Shown here in pieces: positions 1-11,449 of a stretch of DNA of 64,000 nucleotides. The notes below the pieces were generated by a model. It was not told the DNA's origin, ran no database searches, and saw nothing but the letters and a program-made list of their open reading frames with translations. The position numbers and the translations under genes are program-made. The DNA lies in contig NC_071391.1 of the NCBI RefSeq assembly GCF_022682495.2, positions 11,817,680 to 11,881,679 on the forward strand, read 5' to 3'. This stretch comes from Desmodus rotundus. Taxonomy: Eukaryota > Chordata > Mammalia > Chiroptera > Phyllostomidae. The stretch's first letter is position 1. Every line of letters begins with the position of its first letter.

Positions 1-1470
1 CCTTAGTCTAAACACAATTGTAATAGTGGTCATTGCTTAGTGGTTGGATGTTAAGTAAGGCTAAAATCTATTTTAATAACTTAAGGTAATTGTACCTGAT
101 ATTTATACTATTACTGAATAACTATTAATATCGTTATTAAAAAACATTATATAATTTCAGGGTCTCAGAATATTCATTTAATTTTAAGGTTGCCATTCTG
201 TAGAAAAACCTGGAGGCTCTCTCTCCTTCTCCCTGGAGGACACAGCACTAGACTGCACAAGGCTTCTCATTTAGGACCTCTTCTCCTTACACACACACAC
301 ACACACACACACACCTCCCTTTAATGTAAAAAGTGTCCTTAATTTACCTACTTCAAACATCCTAAGAATGAAACAACACACTTCTCAGCTCTGGTTAAAT
401 GCCCCATTCTTAAATCACAGGCAAATATCTCCTTTAAGCATTGTACTAATATCATCTGTTATTACATCACCATCTCCAAGATGAGATTGTGAGTGTTCTT
501 AGCTCAAGCACTGAGCATTCCATGTCTATTATCCAAAGCACTTGCATGGTGTCAGTGACACCAAATGACAAAACAGACAAATAGATACTAAAATGAAGTA
601 TTAGATGACATTTTACTTCTTGTTAGAGTCACTAAAACAACAAACCTCAGGGTACGATGCTTGGTAATACACATTCCATCATCCCCCAGAAAGTACATGA
701 ATGGTTGTGGGCACTGAAGTGATGGATCTATAAAGACCCACATGACACTTACACTCTAAGTAAAGAGCATTCACCTCGGAACATTCCTCAGATTTGTCGA
801 TTTCATCTAACTCTGCTCCAGTTTCCACCAGAACTATTTTATGAGCAACAGTATAGTAGAATACATTATATTTTATAAAGCATTATCCAAAAACATACAT
901 TTTATAAAAGATCATACCCATAGGTTGTGTGGAAGTAAATGAGAGTATAAGGGTGATAAAAGGTAATGAAAAAATACAATACAAAATAAACTATTAAAAA
1001 TACCTTCACGCAAATGAACTACATTAGCAGAAGCAGCTTTTAATAGCTGTTTATTTCTACACTTTGTTGAATATCCACCAGCCTAACAGGAGAAAAATAC
1101 TTGAAACACATTTACTGAGTCATTATTCATATAACCTGTATCCTAATGATGGTGAGAATGTAGAAAAACATATCTATACCCATATAGATTAGATGTGGAG
1201 GGTGATAGATTTCAAATACATACATACATATGTAAATAGAAAATACAAAATTTGTTTACCAGCCAATTCAATGTTATACAATTAAAGAAGAGCAGTTATA
1301 CTACCCTCCTAAATGCCACTTTGGCATGCTGATTATTTTGAAATACAGTTAAGTTAAGAAAGCTGATGTCTTTTCATACATGGGAGAAAACAAGAGGTCC
1401 TTGGCTCACACATTCTTTGCATTGATTCTGAAATACTGTGACAGTAAAGGTTATGAATCATTGTTCTGAA
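1..1470. repeat. Segmental duplication tract, left copy
   Basis: This stretch aligns almost base for base with 42621-44088 in the same orientation, including the CA microsatellite and the stretch ending at the phrase around 1440-1470. Small indels and scattered substitutions separate the two copies. In the right copy the tract follows directly on the 3' flank of an OR5W-like receptor, so the left copy is probably the 3' flank of a further OR unit lying mostly outside the window. No gene was seen inside it. Confidence 0.9.
289..315. repeat. (CA)n microsatellite
   Basis: About 13 CA units. The paralogous site at about 42911-42938 has an interrupted version (CA)n-TAA-(CA)n, so the array changed after duplication. 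Confidence 0.95.
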
Positions 1471-1499
1471 TAATGATTTCTGAATATTCCCTCACGTAT

Positions 1500-2315
1500 A
1501 CAATGGTGGAGCTGAAAAATTCCTGAGACATAGTGACACTGCGATGTCATATCCCAATGCATTCTGCATGTGTATGGGGTGACCCTGGTGCACACAGACC
1601 TACTGGGTGTGCAGTGTATAAAGCATAGCATATATGGTTACATGCAGTACATACTGTTTGAGGATGATAACAAATGACTATGCTACGGGTTCATGTATTT
1701 GCTGTACTGTTTATTGTCATTTAGACTATACTCTTTCCACTCATAGAAAACAGTGCCCTGTACACTGGCAGCAGCCTCACACATGTTGTGTTAACCACAT
1801 CTTTTGACTGCACCATTCTCTCTTGTGCATGATACAATCCCATGTTCCTTTATAAATTTACTGGAGCCAGAGTGTACAAAGTTTGTGAAGTCTACAGTGG
1901 TCCCAGTCACGTCGCAGGCCTTCACATGCACTCACCACTCAAGCACTGACGCACCTAACGCAACTTCTAGTCCTGCAACCTCCATTTATAGCAACTGTTC
2001 TAACAGGTGTACTATAGCTTATCTTTAATACTGATTTTTACTGTACCTTTTCTATGTTTAGATATGTTTAGGTATGTAAATACTTACCCTTGTGTTATAA
2101 TTACCTACAGAAATCAGCACAGCAACAAGCTGTATGGCTTTGCAGCCTGGGAGCAACAGGCTGTACCATACATCCAAGGTGTGTAGCAGGCTCTACCGTC
2201 CCGGTGCGCATAAGTGCTCACACACCTGCGATGCTCACACAATGATGAGATCCCCTGAAAATGCATTTCTCAGAATATATCCTCATTATTAAGTGACACG
2301 TGACTATAGTAATTT
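1500..2315 (-). mobile_element. Ancient DNA transposon fossil, Tigger/MER-like
   Basis: The right end (about 2095-2310) reads as a decayed form of a common mammalian repeat whose reverse complement begins near CAGTCATGCGTCGCTTAA. Here this appears as TTAAGTGACACGTGACT at about 2290, preceded by blocks such as GTGTGTAGCAGGCT. The left end near 1530-1550 carries a related phrase. There is no open transposase. The repeat is familiar but I am not sure of the family name; TcMar-Tigger is my best guess. Confidence 0.45.
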
Positions 2316-2399
2316 CTTGGATACAATAAAGTTCAGCATATTTTTTATGAAATAGATGGTGAAACATTCATAGAAAATTCAGGAAAAACTTATCTATTA

Positions 2400-2720
2400 T
2401 GTTACTAAAAATTGCTGTTTTTGTTATAAAGAATGATGTCTTATTCAACCCTTGGACACTGCCAATATTGCTTCCAGGAGCAGGGAAACTTAGTAAACTT
2501 GCTTTTCTTTGGTACCAATATCATGCACTGAACTTATTCATAAGGACTCATGACAGGGCCACACAATTATTTTCCAGTGGGAGTCTGCCAGTAGATGCAC
2601 AGTTACCTACATAGTATTAGATTTAGAGGCACCAGTGGTACCAGGGGTGTCATATGAGCCCAGAGTTGGGTATTTGTTCTCTAGTTTGAGTCTGGTGTCT
2701 TAAATTCCAACTAAGTCATT
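2400..2720 (+). other. Decayed OR 5' flank (ghost unit, left part)
   Basis: By eye this aligns with 11450-11760, the region 0.55-0.85 kb upstream of the intact receptor at 12307. The shared anchors are a GGCACCAGTG-TACCAGG block (2632 versus 11680) and a CAGGGA...TTTTCTTTGG block before it. Identity is moderate. It pairs with the OR 3' flank at 3780-4390. Confidence 0.5.
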
Positions 2721-3779
2721 TTTCCATAATTTAAGAAAGCTAACTTTAATTAACTACAAATCCTTTGGGGACATTAATTACCCAGATTTCAACAATAATG
2801 TAGCCACTAAGTCTCAGGTTTTAACAAAAAGAGGTCAAGGTAATATAGACCAAAAGGACTGCAAGGGCAGCCATGTGTTGGATGTGAAATTTAGATCCTG
2901 CCCCAACACAATATACCCTGAAGAGATGAAGCACCTGATGAGAAAATGGTCTTTTGAAAGGAATCTGAGTAAAGTGACCAAGGACAATCCTCCTTTCCTT
3001 TCCAGCACCAGAGAAGTAGATAATGTCAGTAATGCTCACGGGTAAAACAAATACATCAGTATCTTCACTTTGATGGGTAGCAAATTATTATAATTACTTA
3101 GTTGGGGCATGCTGTTCAAATATCTCTTAAAATGGTGAATTAATATATTGGCATCTGCATCATCACACAAAAGATGCCAATAAAATATAAAAAGGCAGGC
3201 ACTGAAATGTATCATTAAGAAGCCATTGCTCCCCAATCAAGAATATTTTAATGATTTTACCCTGAATATGGTTCAGCTTTAAGAACCATGAAAATAGGCA
3301 ATGTCCTCGTCTAGTTCCAGATGAAGTTTTAGAAGAAAAAAATTACCTAGACTTATGTACATACGCTGACTACTGCCCATCACGTCATAAAGTATCTTTT
3401 ACAGGCAAACTTTGTTTTATGGGGAAGAAATAAATTAGCTGTAACAAAGCAGAGTGGACAAGAAAAAGACATTATTTATCCATTACAACCTACAGTAGAA
3501 TTCAACTAACACATAGTAAGTTGTGCATGTCAGCATCCTGCAATGAGTCACATATTACAGCAAGTCTCAGAACACAGCCAATGCAGAGAGTATCCCTGAA
3601 GGTCTGGACATTGCACAATGTCAGGGGTACCCTATTAATAAGTGTTTCTTATGTTCAATGTGCTTATGGTTAATGGAATTATGCAAAGAGCACCAAGTTG
3701 CACACCAAAGTTAATAATAATGAAGTTTTCGGCTACATAAAAGAAAGTATGTTTCAGTCTGGAAACCTTTTTATTGTTC
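2721..3779. other. CDS-sized gap where an OR would be expected; no gene seen
   Basis: The stretch lies between OR-type 5' and 3' flanks but has no recognisable OR motif in any frame (no [15 protein letters not shown] or NPLIYS block). The longest readable stretch near 2820-3040 does not resemble an OR and was not assigned. The receptor has been deleted, replaced or decayed beyond reading. Confidence 0.45.
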
Positions 3780-4390
3780 CCCTCTGTTCTCCATCATTGA
3801 TTTAGAAGTCTCAGCAGTACACCTTCTAGATATTTTCCACTATTCTCATTGTACCTAAATAGAGTGTAGAGAGCAGTACTTATTGGTCTTGGTCTTCTCT
3901 CCAAGTTAAGGAAGAGTAGTAATAGATTCACTATATTGTGGTTTTTTTTAAGTAACTTCCTGCTCTGTTCATGCGTGTGTCTCAGAGAAATATCATGGGA
4001 AGAGAAACCCTTCCTCCAGGTTCATTCAGTTTACTGTCCTTAAAGCTCCAATTTAAAAAAAAATAAAATAAAAGGTTTAATAAACTCACTCAGCCAGAAG
4101 GTAGTGTTAGTGGCTTAAATTAGATTTGTTTTTATCCTTCCTATGCACTAGTATCTCCCCATAAATGTTCCACCATAACACTTAGAAGTATGTCACTAGC
4201 AATTATCAATAAATAAGAATAAATAAAAGTCCCCTGCCCTAACTCAAAGTTTCATAAACGTAAGATCATTTGTCCACAACTAGCTTTACTTTGTTATTTA
4301 CAATGCTTTGCTACAAGATGCCCATGACAAATATTTATTGAATAAATAAATGAAATTTGCCTGAAAAATTCAATCATCATCATCATTCTT
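3780..4390 (+). repeat. OR5W-like 3' flank without its receptor
   Basis: This aligns with 13310-13860 (after OR5W-like A) and 41440-42000 (after OR5W-like B). Shared blocks include a TGAGTGT(A/G)-type phrase near 3860, AATAAACT-(C/T)GCT near 4080, the CATAACACTTAGAAG phrase near 4175 and AACATTTATTGAAT-like sequence near 4330. It is the third copy of the flank in the window. Confidence 0.8.
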
Positions 4391-5219
4391 TCCTTTCTTA
4401 GTCTTTCCTCATCACATCCTTCTCACACACTCAGCAACAACTGATTGATGGCAAGTATCATTGTTACAATGTTCTCAGTGGTGGTGTATACTTGGTTAAT
4501 GTTATAATCAAGTTATATATCTTGACTTCTTCCTTCATCCTGCCACTGAAAACCTTAAACTGAATTATGACACAGCAAAGGTAGGTTAGGGTATATGTGA
4601 ATCACAGCCAACAGACACACACTGGTCATTGGCTGTGTAACTACACTTGTTTGAAATAGAGCAGTAATAATGCTTAATAATCCAGTGAGTAAGAGGTCCT
4701 GTGTTAGATTCACAGGTGGAAACTTTTAACTTTCCTGAACATCTCTTCCTAGAAACATGCTATAAACCAGGTGGCATTGCCACTTTAAATCACTATGCTA
4801 TTTAACAAGTCATATTTCTTTCCTATACCCATGTTATAGGGGCTTTACTTAGATTACCTCTAGGGTCTTCTAGCTAATACAATATGTTGTGGTGAAGTGT
4901 GGTTCTACTGCTGTGTAAACTCATTCCCAGCACAGTATTGGAAAGGTTTGGGAATTATAGGGAATATATATATAATTTGAATATATATTGCATATAATAT
5001 CACTACATCTTCATATAGAAAGAAAATATACTACACATCTCTGCTGTTTTAACCTGAGATATTGGTGACCATAAATCTACAGGGTGTGAGTTCAGAAGGC
5101 CAAATGCTTCCAAATACAACCTTTTTGACTGTCCTGTTATTCAAATTCAGAATGTCAGAACCACTTCCTAGAAGTGGCTATCCAATTTTATTGGCATTCA
5201 AGGAAATACAAATAATTAC
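4391..5219. other. Intergenic, no feature recognised
   Basis: AT-rich sequence with short (TA)n-like runs near 4965-5000. No gene or clear repeat was seen. Confidence 0.5.
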
Positions 5220-6124
5220 TTAAATATAGTATTATGACTCAACTACAGAATGGTTAAAATGAAAGAGCAAATATTGGTGAGGATGCAGAACAACTGTGAC
5301 TTTTATCTCATACTCAACAGGCAAAAACTAGAAGTGTCTCTCTTAAGATCAGGAAAAAGACAAAGATGCTTGCTTTCATCACTCTTACCCAATACAGAAC
5401 TGAGAGCTAGTTATAGCAATCAGACAAGAAGAATAAATAAAAGGAATCCAATAGAAAAGAGGAAGTAAAACTGTCATTATTTGCAGATGACATGATATTG
5501 AATATAGAAAACCCAAAAGACTCCACCAAAAAACTACTAGATATAATAAATGAATTTGGCAAAGTAGCAGGATATAAAATTAATATTCATAAATTTGTGG
5601 TATTTTCATAAACCAATAATAAAATGCTAGAATGAAAAATTAAGAACATAATCTCATTTACATTGCAACAAAAAATTCAAGGAACCTAGGAATAAATTTA
5701 ACCAAGAAGGTAAAAGATTTGTACTCAGAACATTATAAGATATTGAAAAAGGGAATTGGGAAAGATATAAGTAAATGGAAGAATTAACATCATTAAAACA
5801 TCCATACTACCCAAAATAATCTACAGATTCAACAAAATTCCTATTAAAATACCAATGGCATGTCTCACAGATAAAAAACAAATATTTCAAAAATTATATG
5901 TAACCAAAAAACACCCAAAATCTCAGCAATCTTGAGAAAGAAGAAGTTAAAGGTATCACACAACCTGATATCAAAACAACATGGAACTGGCACAAGAACA
6001 GACATAGAGATAATGGAACAGAATAGCAAGCACAGAAATAACCCCACACCTTCATGGTCAGCTGCTATTTGACAGAGAAGGCAAGAACACACAATGGGGC
6101 AAAGACAGTCTCTTCAATAAATGG
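5220..6124 (+). mobile_element. Old L1 fragment, ORF2 reverse transcriptase to C-terminal part (left of nested element)
   Basis: The stretch reads as L1 ORF2 in several broken frames. At about 5480-5500 the catalytic block (F)ADDM is readable after a degenerate RT core, and the [13 protein letters not shown] block follows near 5550. Premature stops and frameshifts are frequent. It stops at the target site of the HAL1-like insertion and resumes at 7978 in the same frame context ('...CAATAAATGG' then 'TATTGAAAAAATTGG'). Confidence 0.9.
6115..6124. repeat. Left target site duplication of nested HAL1-like element
   Basis: CAATAAATGG at this site is repeated at 7968-7977 (the first C may belong to the element). 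It marks insertion of the 6125-7968 element into the older L1 by target-primed reverse transcription. Confidence 0.75.
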
Positions 6125-6525
6125 AATTTTTATAATATATTTATTGATTATGCTATTACAGTTGTCCCATTTCCCCCCCTTCACTCACTCCATCCTGCCC
6201 ACCCCTCCCTCCCACATTCCCCCCTATAGTTCATGTCCATGGGTCATACTTATAAGTTCTTTGGCTTCTACATTTCCTACACTATTCTTACCCTCCCACT
6301 GTCTATTTTCCACCTATCATCTATGCTACTTAGTCTCTGTACCTTTTCCCCCCTCTCCCCCTCCCACCCCCCTATTGACAACCCTCCATGTGATCTCCAT
6401 CTCTATGGTTCTGTTCCTGTTCTAGTTGTTTGCCTAGTTTGCTCTTGTTTTTCTTTTAGATGTGGTCATTAATAACTGTGAGTTTCCTGTCATTTTTACT
6501 GTTCCCATTTTTGATCTTTTTTTTT

Positions 6526-7224
6526 TTAGGTAAGTCCCTTTAACATTTCATATAATAAGGGCTTGGTGATGATGAACTTCTTTAACTTGACCTTATCTGA
6601 GAAGCACTTTATCTTCCCTTCCATTCTAAATGATAGCTTTGCTGGATACAGTAATCTTGGATGTAGGTCCTTGCGTTTAATCTTGGGTAATGTAATTATG
6701 ATGTGCCTTGGTGTGTTCCTCCTTGGGTCCAGCTTCTTTGGGACTCTCTGAGCTTCCTGGACTTCCCGGAAGTCTATTTCCTTTGCCAGATTAGGGAAGT
6801 TCTCCTTCATTATTTGTTCAAAGAAGTTTTCAATTTGTTGCTCTTCCTCTTCTCCTTCTGGCACCCCTATAATTCGGATGTTGGAACGTTTAAAGATGTC
6901 CTGGATGTTCCTAAGCCTCTCCTCATTTTTCCGAGTTCATGTTTCTTCATTCATTTCTGGTTGGATGTTTCTTTCTTCCTTCTGGTCCACACCATTGATT
7001 TGAGTCCCAGTATCCTACACATCACTATTGGTTCCCTGTACATTTTCCTTTGTTTCTCTTGGTAAAGCCTTCATTTTCTCATCTAATTTTCGAACAAATT
7101 CAACCAATTCTGTGAGCGTCCTAATTACCAGTGTTTTGAACTGTGCATATCATAGGTTGGCTACCTGTTCGCTGCTTAGTTGAATTATTTCTGGAGCTTT
7201 GAAGTGTTCTGTCATTTGGGCCAT
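6526..7224 (-). pseudogene. HAL1-like ORF1, broken
   Basis: The C-terminal half is open from about 6864 to 6526 and reads PEGEEEEQQIENFFEQ, EVQEAQRVPKKLDPRR, RHIIITLPK and LLYEMLKGLT, the RNA-binding and C-terminal domains of L1 ORF1p. The N-terminal coiled-coil half is out of frame. About 48 residues of the central C-terminal domain are missing compared with 34435-35304. It is very unlikely to make a working RNA chaperone. Confidence 0.75.
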
Positions 7225-7599
7225 TTTTTTTTTTGTCTTGGTGTGTCTGTTACTTAAAGGGGCGGAGCTTTAGGTGTTCCCCAGGGCTGGGTAAAGCTGG
7301 TTGCTGCACGTGGGGGAGGGGCCAGGAGGGAGCAATGGTGCTTGCTCCACTCTCCACCACATTTCAGTCACTCCCTCTGCTACCCACAATCAAATTGGGC
7401 CCCTCTGGTGCTGGTTCCCGAGTGAGTGGGCTTGTGCTTGCTCTAGGTCCCTGTGGGTCTCTCCAATGACCTCTCCTGTGAGGCTGGGAGTTTCTCCTGC
7501 TGCTGCCCCAAACTCCACGGGTGTTTTCACTCAGAATTTTGAGGCTTTATTTCCTGGAGCTGGAGCCCTGTGTTAAGCGGTCTGCTTCACTCCCCTGCC

Positions 7600-7790
7600 A
7601 TTCCCTCCGGTTTATCTATGCGCAAATGTGGGGCTGTGAGGTCTGCTACCCATCGCACTGCCTGCCCCGTTCTCCACCACTCTAAGTCCGGCCCTCTCAG
7701 TTTATCTGTGTGCGAACGTGGGGCCGCAGGGTCTACTAGTGGTCAGACTGCCTGCCCCGTTTGGCCCATACTCTGCCATTCTTGGTTCCG
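7600..7790 (-). repeat. Tandem ~90-bp repeat in HAL1-like 5'UTR
   Basis: Two imperfect units, each with a TTTATCTRTGYGCRAAYGTGGGGC phrase (7612 and 7698 on the + strand) followed by CTGCCTGCCCCGTT. The same organisation is seen in copy A at about 33911-34090. Confidence 0.7.
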
Positions 7791-7967
7791 CCACAGCAAC
7801 CTGAGTCTTCTCCACCCCGGATGCCTGTCTCCACCCCTCCTACAGGTCTGGATGAATGTTTCTTTTTTATCTCCTCAGTGTCAGACTTCCTTGCCCTTCG
7901 AGTTTCTGTCAGTTCTGATTGTGCGAGGAGGCTCAGTGTGTCTACCTACACATCCATCTTGGTTCTC

Positions 7968-7977
7968 CAATAAATGG
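7968..7977. repeat. Right target site duplication of nested HAL1-like element
   Basis: CAATAAATGG, identical to 6115-6124. The old L1 ORF2 reading continues immediately to the right. Confidence 0.75.
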
Positions 7978-9402
7978 TATTGAAAAAATTGGACAGATAA
8001 ATGCAAAAAAATGAAACTAGACCACCATCTTAGGCCATACACAAGAATAAACTCAAAGTGAAATAAAGACTTACATGTAAGTAATGAAACCATAGAAATT
8101 CTGAAAGAAAACATGGACAGCAAAATCTCAGATATTTCTCATAGTAATATTTTTGCTGATATATCTCTTAGGGCAAGGGATACAAGGAAAAATAAACAAA
8201 TGGGACTACATCAAATTTAAAAGCTTTTGCACAGCAAAATAAACCATCAACAAAATGAAAAGCCAACCCACTGAATAGGAGAACATATTTTCCAATGACA
8301 TATCTGATCATGGGTTAATTTCCAAAATATATAAAGAACTTATGAAACTCAACACCAAGAAGACAAACAACCCATTAAAAAATGGGCAAAAAACCTGAAT
8401 AGGCACTTCTCCAAAGAAGACACAGATTGGCCAATAGACATATGAAAAGATGCTCAACATCACTAATTATCAGAGAGGTGCTAATTAAAACCACAATGAG
8501 ATATTACCTCTCACCTGTCAGAGTGACTATCATCAATAAATCAACAAACAAGTGTTGGCAAGGATGTGGAGAAAAGGGGACCTTAGTGCACTGTTTGTGA
8601 GAATGCAGATTGGTGCAGCCACTGTAGAAAACAGTATGGAGTGTTCTCAAAAAATTTAAAATGGAGTTGCTTTTTGACCCAACATTCCCACTTCTAGAAA
8701 TAAATCTGAAGAAACCTAATTTAAAAGAGTATATGTACCACTATGTTCATTGCAGCATTATTTCCAATAGCCAAGATCTGGAAACAGTTCAACTGCTAAT
8801 CAGTAGTTTAGTGGATAAAACCACAGTGGTACATTTATACAATTGAATAATACTCAGCACTGAAAAAGAAGGAAATCTTAAAATTGTGACAGTGTGGATG
8901 GACCTAGGGACTATTAAGTAAGTGAAATAAGCCAGCCAGAGAAAGACAAATACCATATGTTCCCATTTATATGCAGAATCCAATGAACAAAATAATTTAA
9001 CAAACAAAATGTAAATAGAAGCATAGATATATAGAACAGACTGACAGCTGTCAGAGGGGAGGGGGCTTGGGACTGGATGAAAAAAGGTGAAGGTGCTAAG
9101 CAAAATGTGTGTGTGTGTGTGTGTGTTATATGTTATATGTTATATGTTATATAACCCATATATACCTTATACATATACACACCACACAGACACAGACAAC
9201 AGCATAGTGATAGCCAGGGGGGAGGGCGAAGGGGTAGGTAGATATGGGCAAGGTGGGGAGAAAAGGTAACTGAAAGAGAATTTACTTTGGACACGGAGAG
9301 CATGCTGCAATGTGCAGATGATCTTTTATGACATGTACACTTGACACCTCTCTGGTTGTATGAACCAATATCATCACGATAAATTCAGTAATAAATAAAT
9401 AC
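7978..9402 (+). mobile_element. Old L1 fragment, ORF2 C-terminal end and 3'UTR (right of nested element)
   Basis: This continues the L1 of 5220-6124. Recognisable ORF2 C-terminal blocks include the region coding for the conserved '[14 protein letters not shown]'-like zinc knuckle, here decayed near 8560-8620, and the 'NPKKP' region near 8700. The 3'UTR contains a 14-bp palindrome at 9041-9054, GT and TTATATG microsatellites, and a terminal CACTTGA...ACCAATATCA...AATAAATAAAT tail ending near 9402. Confidence 0.85.
9103..9155. repeat. Compound microsatellite (TG)n-(TTATATG)n
   Basis: About 11 TG units followed by four TTATATG/TTATATA 7-mers. It lies inside the old L1 3'UTR. Confidence 0.9.
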
Positions 9403-11449
9403 ATTTTTGCATATTTGAAAAGAGATAGAACAAAGAACAGAGCAGCATTCATATTAGTATTCAATTTGCAATGATTTATATTCACTCTCTTATCAGCAGA
9501 GATAGGGAATTTAGAGTTGAGAAGCATATGTAAATAAAACTTATACTTTTTCACTCTCCCAACCCCAAACTCCTTTGTCTTGCCAATTCTTTCCACATTT
9601 ATTGTTTCCTTGCTTAAATTGTGCATAAACTGCCTCCTTTGATCACTTCTTTGATCCTGTACATGCAAATTTAAATTTGTTTTTTCTCCTTTATCAATTT
9701 AATTATTGGGCCCAAGAAGAGAAGAAGGGAAAAGGTTCCCATCCCTACCCAGTCAAAAAATCATTGCAAGGAGGGGGGTTCACAGATACTTATGAGAAAG
9801 GAAACAGACAATGACCAATAAAAAAGCAATATGTGAGATTATCATATTTCTAAATGAGGAGTGAAAGAGATGTTTCAGAAATAGAAGAAACAAGGTAAAG
9901 AATGAAAAAAGGGATAAAAATCATTAAGTAGAGGATCCATTTGAATTTCGTCAGACATCTGGTTTCACTGGAGGACAGTGTAGATTCATGGTAGCCATGA
10001 AGCACAGCATTAAAATGAATTCTGGGAAGCTTCTGACACTGCTCAATCTAGTAAAAAGAGTGAAGAATCAAAGTTCAGCCTTTGCTAAAGTCATTGAAGC
10101 ATTCACTGGGGAAACACAGAACGAGAATCTAATTAATCATGTTCTCATAACACAGAAGAGTGGAGGCAAAGTCTTCAGAGATTTAAGTCCCAACAGTCAC
10201 CTGGTAGAAATAAAATGCAATCTGCCTACTGTTGCTGTACCAGAGATAAGGACAGAAAGACTTGCTCATTTCAGGTAGGTTTCTAAATGGCTTAATTGAA
10301 AGAAGGTAGGCGGGGGGTGGGGGGGGGGACCTTACTTTTGGAAAAATGAAGAATAAAGAATTGAGAATTTTGTTAATGAATCATTGTGTATCTCCTTTCT
10401 CAGTTAAATGAACTTTTCAATCTAATGGCCAAACAATGCTATTTCTTTGTTGGGCCTGTGTGAATTTGTCTGACCTCATTTGTTATGAGGATGAGGAAAG
10501 TAAATATCTTATTTATATTTTAATCAAGATTGGTAAGTGAATCATTACTTTTATCACTGTGCAAGAGATATCACTATACATGTAAATTTAAGGTTCACTT
10601 TTTTTCCTTTCAAACAATAATAGAGACAGCACATTATGGAATATCAATGTATGTTAATCCATACCATAGTTTTTAACTCCAGAAAAATTAAAAATTAGAC
10701 CACTGCCTACATCAAATTTTCATATATCAGCAAACACATATGAAAACAACGCAGACATAGAAACAATGCAGAATCCTACATATCTCAGGAACATTTATTT
10801 TTTCTCTATCTATATTCATTTAAATGGAAAGACAGCTTAAAATAAAAATAAATTTACACCTAATATTTTGTCTTCACTTCTTTTCATCACATCTCTTTGG
10901 CTTGAAAGGGGATTTGTCCTCTGGCAAAGGTCGGTCCTACAAATGGGTTATAAACTCTGTCACAAACCAGTGAAGTGAGTGACATAATAGTTCTGTAACG
11001 TGTGTGTCAGGTTTCAGTAAACACTGAAAGAGCACCATGAAATCTGTCACTCACTAACTTACATGCAGTAGCATTGTCAGTGATAGAATAAATTATTTTT
11101 TAAATGAAAACATATCAAACTATCATAATGAACACCTACTAGTGTTAAAGCTCAAGGACGGCCTCTGAAATGCTTCTGCTCTTCTTGCTATTGTTCAGGG
11201 TTTAAAGCAAAGATGTTTACATACTGAAAATTCACTTGCTATATTTTTAAAAAGTATATGACTTGAAAATGTATATATAACTTAAAAACACTTTATGGAA
11301 ATAAGAATTATTGACTCAGATTGTAGGCAACTGCATGATTTCATTATTAATTTGTAAATGTGTAGCACTTTATTTTGTATAATCCGTCCTGGACATGCGG
11401 TTGTGAAACTAGTGAAGCATACAGCACTCACAGAAAGTTTAAAGGGCTA
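9403..11449. other. Intergenic; one unexplained short reading frame
   Basis: AT-rich sequence with a G-run at about 10310-10330. A 96-codon open frame at 9988-10278 is followed at once by a donor-like CAG|GTAGGT (see findings). I recognise no family in it and do not call it a gene. Confidence 0.4.

Larger units (their letters stand above)
6125..7968 (-). mobile_element. HAL1-like ORF2-less L1 relative, copy B (nested)
   Basis: Read on the - strand this is a 5'UTR starting near GGAGAACCAAGATGG (7968), an L1-type ORF1 (start near 7224, end near 6526) and then directly a G-rich 3'UTR ending in a CAATAAATATATT tail (about 6125-6160). No ORF2 sequence lies between ORF1 and 3'UTR. The same order and the same ORF1/3'UTR junction occur in copy A (33694-35690), so the structure belongs to a family and is not a private deletion. 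Compared with copy A, ORF1 here lacks about 48 codons in frame between the blocks LPKIK and KDLHPR. Half-L1 elements (HAL1) that encode only ORF1 are known in mammals; that this is the same or a related lineage is inference. Confidence 0.8.

Noticed and set aside
2821..3039. Possible small gene or processed pseudogene in the ghost unit
   Set aside because: Some readable codons on both strands but no family recognised and no intact frame; not enough support.
6054..6425. 123-codon frame with proline- and serine-rich product
   Set aside because: It crosses the junction of old L1 and HAL1-like 3'UTR and translates the antisense of a G-rich tract.
7570..7983. Long GC-rich open frames at 7233-7983 and 33687-34317
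   Set aside because: They lie in, and antisense to, the 5'UTR of HAL1-like elements. The apparent coding comes from GC-rich repeat composition.
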